A stretch of 64,000 nt of DNA, taken from Neisseria perflava. GTDB taxonomy: Bacteria; Pseudomonadota; Gammaproteobacteria; Burkholderiales; Neisseriaceae. The position numbers and the translations under genes were made by a program. The notes under the pieces are model-generated. The model saw only the letters and a list, made by a program, of their open reading frames with translations, was not told where the DNA came from and ran no database searches. The stretch covers positions 682,001 through 746,000 of the forward strand of contig NZ_CP136962.1 of assembly GCF_002863305.2 (NCBI RefSeq). Reading direction: 5' to 3'. Positions 63,723-64,000 of this stretch are shown piece after piece. How positions within the stretch are numbered: position 1 is the stretch's first letter; each line of letters starts with the position of its first letter.

Positions 63723-64000
63723 TTACGATAACAATTTTTTCAATTCTAATTCACCGACACGCTCGCAGGCTTTACGGTAATATTCGTTGCTTTCTACTTG
63801 AGCAACAAAGCGTTCGATGTTCGGGAATTTGCCCTTAGGTACGAACATGAGAGCAAATTGCAGCGGGAAGGACATCATGATGTCGGCGCCGCTTAATTCT
63901 TCGCCTAAAAACCAAGTTTTACCATTTAGACTGCTTTCTATATAGCTGATGTGTAGGTCAAATTGAGCATCATAAAATGGTTTCATGGCTTCGCTCGGAG
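63723..64000 (-). CDS. Glutathione S-transferase, C-terminal part (partial)
   Basis: The frame is open to the right edge, so the gene continues beyond the window; the ATG at 63986 is internal. The 91 visible residues form the helical C-terminal GST domain: YIESSLNGKTWFLGEELSGA then DIMMSFPLQFALMF, the N-capping box and hydrophobic staple motif (S/TxxD), and PNIERFVAQVESNEYYRKAC. The glutathione-binding thioredoxin domain lies outside. Substrate unknown. Confidence 0.85.
   Translation of the reverse strand, partial: PSEAMKPFYDAQFDLHISYIESSLNGKTWFLGEELSGADIMMSFPLQFALMFVPKGKFPNIERFVAQVESNEYYRKACERVGELELKKLLS

Overview
The window is a commensal Neisseria chromosome, most like the N. subflava/flavescens/mucosa group. 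About seventy copies of the DNA uptake sequence AGGCCGTCTGAA can be counted by eye, many as inverted pairs acting as terminators. This AG dialect is used by commensal species; the ATGCCGTCTGAA dialect of meningococcus and gonococcus is rare here. A minority AGGTCGTCTGAA form also occurs. The gene content (bfrAB, gshA, corA, dnaG-rpoD, split leu genes) fits Neisseriaceae. Species assignment is inference.

Layout. 1-8900: the end of bfrA and bfrB, a methyltransferase, leuA (with an unusual N-terminal helix-turn-helix extension), small lipoprotein and AT-rich orphan genes, a purE/cpoB/O-methyltransferase/DUF3460 run, and pcnB. 8900-12850: rpoD and dnaG. 12850-23130: a type VI secretion (T6SS) cluster with tssB-tssC on the minus strand and tssK-tssL-ompA-like, hcp and tssH(clpV) on the plus strand, followed by an AT-rich membrane-protein gene. 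The remaining core T6SS genes (tssA, E, F, G, J, M, vgrG, PAAR) are not in the window. 23130-31100: gabD, mdh, phoH, azlCD, rlmB and a VWA lipoprotein. 31100-33700: an AT-rich, DUS-poor block with a membrane protein and a GTPase gene broken by a frameshift. 33700-40300: rluB, pdxH, dut, guaA, gloB and unknowns. 40300-53500: purL, rep, a class 1A dihydroorotate dehydrogenase (unusual for this lineage), argD, rlmK-like and a DEAD-box helicase. 53500-59100: leuC, leuD and leuB on one strand, separated by small unrelated genes. 59100-64000: gshA, corA, a thioesterase, a truncated IS1106-type element and a partial glutathione S-transferase.

How the parts connect. leuA, leuC, leuD and leuB together cover the leucine branch from 2-ketoisovalerate. 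The leuA and leuC upstream regions share copies of a short element, TTGTCYAA, and LeuA carries a fused DNA-binding-like domain, so a self-contained leucine regulatory loop is a testable idea. In the T6SS cluster hcp is bracketed by two intrinsic terminators, which implies independent expression of the abundant tube protein. No tRNA, rRNA or CRISPR array was seen.
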